Of a stretch of 64,000 nucleotides of DNA, positions 57,814-64,000 are shown piece after piece. Positions within the stretch are counted from its first letter, which is position 1. Every line of letters starts with the position of its first letter. Under the pieces are notes generated by a model. It was not told where the DNA came from. It searched no databases and saw only the letters and a list, made by a program, of their open reading frames with translations. This DNA comes from Petunia secreta (lineage: Eukaryota > Streptophyta > Magnoliopsida > Solanales > Solanaceae), in NCBI GenBank assembly GCA_029990175.1, contig JARKIP010000033.1:3286001-3350000 (forward strand), read 5' to 3'. Position numbers and translations under genes: made by a program.

Positions 57814-60246
57814 TGTTGAACCCCAAAAATTACCCTCGAGAAGGATAAATTTCGGAATATCGACATGATGGACTAACTCTTTTGGAGTTTTTGGAGTCGC
57901 CACCCAATTTAAGGAAAACAGGGAACCAAACTAACAAATACGTGCAAAAACTCCGTTTTTATAAAAAGACGGTCATTCTTTCAGAGATTCTAAAGGTAAG
58001 AGGTTTTATTAATTTCGGAAGAAGGTTTTTAAGGCACTTCCGAAATTCCGTTAAAAAACGGTTAAGCCGACAGGTTTCCAAATATTTACAAGTGTGTTTT
58101 TCTTTCAAAAGAATTATTTAAAAATAATAATAATAATAAGAATAATTAATCGAATAAAAAGCTTATTTTGCAAAAATATTCCTTTACTTGCATGCATTTG
58201 CTAAGACGGCCCCAATTTACAATAAATTAAATAACGACTTCGCAATAAAAGGCAATAAACATAAAGTAAAGCAATATGCAAATAATTAAATATTATTGAT
58301 AAATAAAATATTCTACACATTTATTTGCATAAAATATCTCTAAGAAAAGAAAGGCAAAGTTAAAAAATAAAACCCGGAAATGATCAACTCGCAGGAGCCC
58401 TGAATTTTTTAAAAATTCCTAAGTCTTATTTCTGAATGCTCGGGTCCGAATTCAATCCCCAAATGCCTTCAATGCAATGGATTATTCCATTCGGGAGTTA
58501 TCCAAACTCGTCCATAAATTATTCATGTTAAAATGTACCTCGCAAAACAAACAAGTAAAATTGGATTAGTACGATAATAAGGTATAATAATTAATGAAAT
58601 AAAATAACAATAATAAAGTAATAAAGTAATAATAATAATAATAGAATATATAATAATAATAATAATAATAGAATATATAAATAATAATAATAATAGTAAT
58701 AAAAATAATAATAATAATAGTAGTAAAGGGGGTTGTTTTGCAAAATTTAGGCTCAGGTTTGTATGGCGCGTCGAATAGAGGCTCGGGATTTGGTACGGTT
58801 ACTAACACGGAGCCCGGGCCGTGTTGCCATGCCAAAGCACCAAACCCACTACTCTATTCGACTTGCTTTGCACTAATTTCATACTTTCATCATCGCCTTT
58901 TGCTTTAGGGACATGGGAATGGGACGGTTCAAGTGTAGTATCATGTTCAAAATCCGTCGATTTATTGTCCGTCAATTCCTTGTGTAGGCCTCAATACGTG
59001 TATATGTATTTTTTCATTGGCCAGTTAGCATAGTATTTGCCCAAATCAATCCAATGTTCCGTGATATACCAAATTTATCCAAAACGGGTTCCTGCACTCA
59101 GAAAATCCAGTCAATGCATAACAGTAATCCAACCACGTAAACGGGTCACACCAATGATTCAACCAGGTCAAATCACAAGAATCAAGCAACGGGTCAAATG
59201 CAAAAATCAAGTAACGAGTCAAGCAATCAGGGAAATGGGTCAAGCAGTCAGAAATCCATTCGAGATTCACACCACCGAAGCAAATTTCAGTCGAAGCAAA
59301 CATTCAAAAGCAAGAGGACGAAACAGCATATTATTTCCCCCAATTGAGTCATCTATTTGAGCAACATATCACTGCAGTATTCTAAAAACCAAGATTAACA
59401 GTGGTTCCATCAACAACCACATATGTACTAAAATTGTCGAATCCAGTTGGGAAATAATCAGTGGAACAAATGGTGGCAGCAGCGAGTTAACAGCAGAGAG
59501 GAGGAGGAGCAACACCGGCCATGGCTCTCCGGTGAGAGACACGACGGCGTCGCTACAACTCCACCATCAATCTCAAATCCAATTACAAATCCTCCAGAAA
59601 CGAGTAGGATCGACGAGAACAGTGACCCCACCGAAGCAATAAAAACGAGGTCGATCGGAAAATGGGTTTTCCGGTGAACATATACGCCGGCGACCCCGCT
59701 GTTTTTGTGAATCAGTAACTCCCCTGTCAAACAACGTAAAACCCCCAAAACCCCGATCTCCCTGTTTCTGATTTTCTGGTGGGCTTTGTGTGTGGATTTT
59801 ATCTGTGTGGGAGAGAAAAATGGGGAGTGGGAAGACGATTTGAGGAGGGGTGAAGGGAGATCTGAAAATGTGAGGGGAAAGGAGATGGGGTGTGAGGGAT
59901 CTCTTTTGTGAGGGGGCTGCGGCTGGCCTCTAAAAAAATGTAGGGTTTTTTTGTATAGTGTGTATAAGATGAGATGATAATAGTGTATTGTGTGGGTGTG
60001 ATATGGGCTTTGCATAAATAAGCTGGAATTCAAATGAAGGAGTGATTTTGACCCAATTTAGGATTTAAATGAGAAAATCGGGTGATTGCACGGGTAGGAT
60101 AGAAATTAGGCTATGCATTGCAAAATTTGACCATTTTACTCAGAAATTAACCAATTATATTTAATTTTCAAAATTATCCTCAATTATAAAATATTGCCAT
60201 AATTTATTAAATTTGAAAAAATTCGGGACAAAATTGGGTGTCAACA
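57814..60246 (-). mobile_element. Solo LTR C (Tat-lineage) with perfect target duplication
   Basis: 2,433 bp, TGTTGAACCCC to GGGTGTCAACA, between TTCAT duplications (57809-57813 and 60247-60251). The empty site in D's other LTR reads CATCTTCATCACAAAACTC (22142-22160) with one TTCAT. No internal region remains, so it arose by recombination between LTRs of a full element. It has a GGAGTCGCCACC box 79 bp in (57893-57904) and an (AAT)n stretch (58600-58725). It is related to E's LTR (shared GGCTCAGGTTTGTATG-like and ACGGCGTCGCTACAACTC-like segments). Confidence 0.92.
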
Positions 60247-60893
60247 TTCATCACAAACTCATTAGCATAGCAGCCCCAAAGATCAACAAAAACGGAGGAG
60301 CCAAAATTCACCGGAGTTGAGTGATACCTGAAATAAAAAATACAGATCTGTGCCAAACGGTGAGGATTTCGGGAGAAATAATGATGGAATAAGATAGAGG
60401 GGCTCGAGAGCTTTCCGGAGATATATAATTTTATAATTTTCGGCCACCGGAAGGTGGCGAAAATAGTGTTTTTCAGTGAAGGGTATGAATTTGGCAGCAT
60501 CTCCTTAAGCCATAAGAGGCTTGTGTGTGGGGGCAAAAATGAGGATTTTTTGGCATATATACCATGGAAAATGGGCCGGGTTAGAACTTGGGCTTGTGGA
60601 TTGAGCTTTGGGCTACAATATTTCTACAAATGGCTATTAAAAGTCTACATCACTTAAAACATACATAACTAATTACAATCACATAATTAACAAATATCAT
60701 CACAATTTAAAACATAGACTCACAATTATACACATAACAACTAATTTTGGCAATTTTCATATTTTCTATCCTAATTAATGATAATTTTAGTTAGAATAAA
60801 GATTAAAATTTAGAAAAATTTCGGCAAAAATCCTAAGAATCTTACACGGCTTGAGCAATTTTTCTGTATTCGTGCCAAAATTAGGTGATTACA
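60247..60893 (-). repeat. Element D 5' LTR, right part
   Basis: Resumes after solo LTR C (TTCAT first) and is collinear with 22158-22787 plus 34556-34565. It ends ATTAGGTGATTACA and contains the intact empty site for the CACTA insertion. Confidence 0.88.
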
Positions 60894-61943
60894 GTATAAA
60901 ATAGCAATAATAATAAATATAAAATAATAATAAAATAAAGGAAAAAATGGATTTTATAAAAATGTAGGCTTAGGTTTGTATGAATCGGCTACAGATTAGG
61001 GACGTCGATATGGCTGCTAGCACGGGGGCCCTCCGGTTGCCATGCCAAGTCACGGTTCCACCACTCCATCACCGACTTGTTTTGCAATAAAGCTCATACA
61101 TTTCCTCATCGCCTTTTCGTTTTACGGACACGAGGACAAGGCTGTTTAAGTATAGTATCATATTCAAATCAGTATATATTATCGGTCAAATCATTGTGAA
61201 GCCTCAAATAAAAATATTTTCATAGGCTTGTAATAAAGCGCAATTTTATCCAAATCGAAAACAGCCTGCAAAAAATATCAAAAGACAGTGTAATACACAG
61301 TAAATAGAACAAACAATGGTCAACACCAGCTAAAGGGAAATTAAGCTATATTCAAAAGGTCAACCGGCCAAACGATTGTTAATCATTCCAATACAGAGTA
61401 ACACCAGCAGCCATTATTCAAACCATCATTTAGAGCTGCACGAAAATTTACAACAAAACAAACGAGACAAACCAGCATAGCACAAAAGAAAACGTGTCAA
61501 GCTGAAACAATAAATCAAAGAGAGCAGATTCGCAATAGGAGCAACAGATTCAAACGAGCAGTAACAGGACAACAATCCCCAATCTATAAATGAACGGCGA
61601 TGGAACCAACGGCATCGCCGACAAAAATTGACGCTGGCGATGGAACCAACGACATCGTTTCCGGTGAGGATCGCAGCAGCATCGCTACAACTCTACTCTT
61701 AATTTGGTTCTGTTTTTCGATGGTTTTGACTGAAGGTGATTACGTGTATGTGGTGATTCTGAATCTCCTCTTTTCCCCCTTGGTTTCGATCTGTATCCCC
61801 CACCCCCGTTGTGAACTAATTTTGTACGAATGTGTGCGTTATAGTTTCCCTCACTAGTTTTCACTGATGATTTGAAGAAGATGGGAGGTGTGTTTGTGTG
61901 TGATAGGGAGGGGTGTTGAAGATGAGGGTGTACTCGTATGGTG

Positions 61944-61977
<34 letters not shown>

Positions 61978-62866
61978 GGTGGTGTGTAATGGGGAGGGAT
62001 GTTGAAGATGAGGGTGTACTCCTAGTACGGTGATTTTTTTTCTTATTTTCTATAAGATTGTTCCCTAGTCCATTTAAGCAGACTATGCCAACGATCCAAA
62101 ATGAGGCATTTTAGGGGATTATGAGAATGTTAAGAGGAAGCGACGAAATTAAAGGGATCACAGGGAATAATTGGCATTAATTGAGGAGATTAAGGGAATG
62201 ATTGGAGATTTTGGAGAAGATTGGAGTCATTTAGAAGATATGATTTTTCAAAAAATGGGGAGAGATTAGGAAGGGATGAACTTGGAAAAATTTAAAGAAA
62301 AATGAGTGATTTAGGGACCGTAACTAACTGGAATTGTGTCTAGGTTCAAAATGTGAGTAAGAATTCAAATGTGAATATGGACAACTACGTCACGATTATA
62401 AAATGAAATAAGTAGGAGATGGACAAAATTGGACTAATAATTAAATTAATGAGTGCAACATAAATAAAATAAATAAAGATATAAATACGTATATGTATTG
62501 TATAGAATAAAACAAATGAAAAGCAAAATGCACAAACAAAAGCAAATTGGAATACAAATTAAATTAATTAAATATAAATAACCTCAAATATTTATTAAAT
62601 GCATTAAATTGCACAAAAAGGCCACAATTATTTATTAAATATTGAAATTGCACTAAAATTGCACAAACAACCATATTTTGATAAATAGTCTAAATAATGT
62701 AAAATTGCATTATATAGTCACATTTAAGTATGTAATATATAAGTAGAGGATAACACACGTAAATGTATTCCTTCCAATGCAAATTATGCACAAATAGTCA
62801 AATTGTACCCTTGAGTAAAATTATAGCCAGTTTTAGAAAACTGATGGACAAAATTGGGTGTCAACA
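60894..62866 (-). repeat. Element E 3' LTR, right fragment
   Basis: Continues E's LTR after element D: an AAT-rich start, TAGGCTTAGGTTTGTATG (also in C), GCATCGCTACAACTC (also in C), a poly-T run (about 61948-61976) and the end AAATTGGGTGTCAACA. The 85-codon frame at 61600-61857 lies inside the LTR and I do not call it a gene. Confidence 0.75.
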
Positions 62867-64000
62867 ACTGCCCCTCTTTGCCTGGGGATGATGAAAATAA
62901 TCTTTGAGCAAAGGTAGTTGACGGAGTAGGCAATTTTATCACGACTGGTAAGGTAAAATGATTGAAAGGGGAAAATGGGAGTTTTGGGGTGTTTTTGACC
63001 GAACCTCGGTCTCTGAGTTGCCTACATATCTCGGGTTTCACGAGAATCAAGCCGTGTGTATTTCTAGAATGGTATGTTGCATGTGTGAGATGTTTATGGC
63101 GCATGATTTTGGATGTAAAAACTAAACTTATCCAAGTATGTAAAGTTTAGATTCATGTATTCCTTGCTTTTTGGCGAGATAAATGAAGAATGGGGCAAAG
63201 GCACTAACGAAGATAAGATAAAATCAATAGATTGAGCGTGGAAAAAGAGGCTTATAATTGTCCTAGTTATGAAAATGTGGCGCGCTACACACCCATAAAG
63301 AGGAGTTTATATGTACATACTTTCCACTTCGTCTTGATAAATGAGTAATTTCGCCTTCAATATTGCCTTGCTTGAGCTGGAAAATATTTGGAGAGCGAGT
63401 TTTATAAATACGCACGATTCAAACAGACGGACACGATTAAGCACGAAAACACGCACGATTGACTCGGATAGGCTTGAATAGACAAAGTAGACACTAATTG
63501 GAAGGAAATGCAAAATGACATTCTAATTTGTAATGAAAGATTAGGCAGATTACTTGTGCGAGTATGGGATTGTAGCTTTGAGCATTTTGGAGCTTGGCAA
63601 AATAGGTAGCTTGAGGGTGTAGGAAAAGCATTGTCTGTAGGATTAAGCTTCTTGATGTGGGTTTTGGGATGATGTTTTGTATGTGTTGGAGGTTTTGTGG
63701 CTGCACAATTGGTAGTGATTTTGGGATCAGGTATGAGAGTATGGCGCAGGGGTTCGTCGAGAGACTGGAGGAGTACCCTACGACAAAATCAAGATAAATG
63801 CAAATAGAGATAAAAATAAAGTAAACTTCCCTATTGAGCCGAGTGGTTGTTTTGTCTTATGCTTGTTTGATTGATGTCTCATCCACATATGCGATCCAAG
63901 TATCTTTCCAATGCTATGCCCACTGATGCGGACCTTATACTTCAAATTGTTGAACTATGTCTACAAATGCGGACGCTATCCTGTTGTGATTGATGTCATG
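62867..64000 (-). other. Element E internal region beside its 3' LTR, partial
   Basis: Starts with the complement of a purine tract (ACTGCCCCTCTTTGCC). The next 260 bp are homologous to 44429-44700 of AB, including TTGCCTACATATCTCGG (63017-63033). The rest is non-coding to the window edge; the body of the element lies to the right. Confidence 0.65.

Larger units (their letters stand above)
20037..60893 (-). mobile_element. Element D: gag-only Tat-lineage retrotransposon, heavily invaded
   Basis: Left LTR (3') is about 20037-22787 plus 34553-34565; internal region 34566 to about 41750; right LTR (5') about 41750-57813 plus 60252-60893 once the AB and C inserts are removed. Both LTRs come to about 2.76-2.78 kb. 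The inner edge ATTAGGTGATTACA occurs at 34565 and 60893. The gag lies on the minus strand at 38339-40715 and no pol was found. Without its inserts D is about 12-13 kb. The outer left edge (20037-20055) is uncertain and I found no matching target duplication, perhaps because the target is an AAT microsatellite. Confidence 0.75.
18786..64000 (-). mobile_element. Element E: partial Tat-lineage Ty3/gypsy retrotransposon hosting the nest
   Basis: Only the 3' LTR (18786-20036 plus 60894-62866) and the start of the internal region (62867 onward) are in the window; the 5' part lies beyond 64000. Minus orientation is shown by the LTR edge TGTCAACA at 62866 followed by the complement of a purine tract (ACTGCCCCTCTTTGCC). 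The internal part matches the region beside AB's 3' LTR (44429-44700), so E and AB are the same family. The whole D element with its own inserts lies inside this LTR. Confidence 0.75.

Noticed and set aside
59458..60033. 191-aa minus-strand frame as a host gene
   Set aside because: It lies wholly inside solo LTR C, is Ser/His/Pro-rich with no domain, and overlaps an unrelated plus-strand frame.
61600..61857. 85-aa frame starting MEPTASPTKIDAGDG
   Set aside because: Inside E's LTR; the equivalent part of solo LTR C is not open in the same way.

Overview
The window is nuclear DNA from a plant, most likely a eudicot. I suspect Solanaceae from the style of the LINE and Ty3/gypsy Tat-lineage elements, but that is an impression and was not tested. 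It is almost entirely transposable elements inserted into one another. The only gene that looks intact and host-like is a tRNA-Leu(AAG) at 16987-17066 on the minus strand. I found no intact ordinary protein-coding host gene. Most open frames are pieces of element proteins or by-products of repeats.

Region 1 (1-16.4 kb). AT-rich sequence holds a Mutator-like miniature element (360-849; sister copy at 16412-16822). Next comes a satellite array of about 113-118 bp per unit (3255-4044, resuming at 14838-15812). The array is split by an LTR retrotransposon at 4045-14837 with target duplication GTATA. That element carries in its own 5' LTR a younger relative at 4118-8964 (target duplication GAAGC). 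Both are non-autonomous. They use an initiator-tRNA-Met primer site and have U3 regions packed with short GC-rich palindromes. In place of a recognisable gag-pol they encode a protein I do not recognise, intact (663 aa) in the inner element and broken in the outer. It ends in a tandem pair of modules 84 residues apart. The outer element also keeps a decayed retropepsin remnant, which ties the family to Ty3/gypsy.

Region 2 (16.4-18.8 kb). Second miniature element, tRNA-Leu, a CT/TA microsatellite, and a LINE reverse-transcriptase remnant cut off at 18785.

Region 3 (18.8-64 kb). A multi-level nest of minus-strand Tat-lineage LTR retrotransposons, here named E, D, AB and C. E runs off the right edge; its 3' LTR is 18786-20036 plus 60894-62866, with an organelle-like insert at about 19444-19905. 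D (20037-60893) sits inside that LTR. D's left LTR carries an 11.8 kb CACTA transposon (22788-34552, TSD TTA) with two decayed genes, a Transposase_21/DUF4218/DUF4216 type and a PF03004 type. AB (41769-55675, TSD ACGGC) lies at the inner edge of D's right LTR, and a solo LTR, C (57814-60246, TSD TTCAT), lies within that LTR. Because D's two LTRs carry different insertions, each LTR supplies the empty site for the other's insertion, so the CACTA and C boundaries are exact.

D and AB keep only gag (AB has two gag-like frames), no recognisable pol, and a minisatellite between gag and the 3' LTR. They therefore look like gag-only elements mobilised in trans. Relative order from nesting: LINE, then E, then D, then CACTA, AB and C; independently, satellite, then outer element, then inner element.
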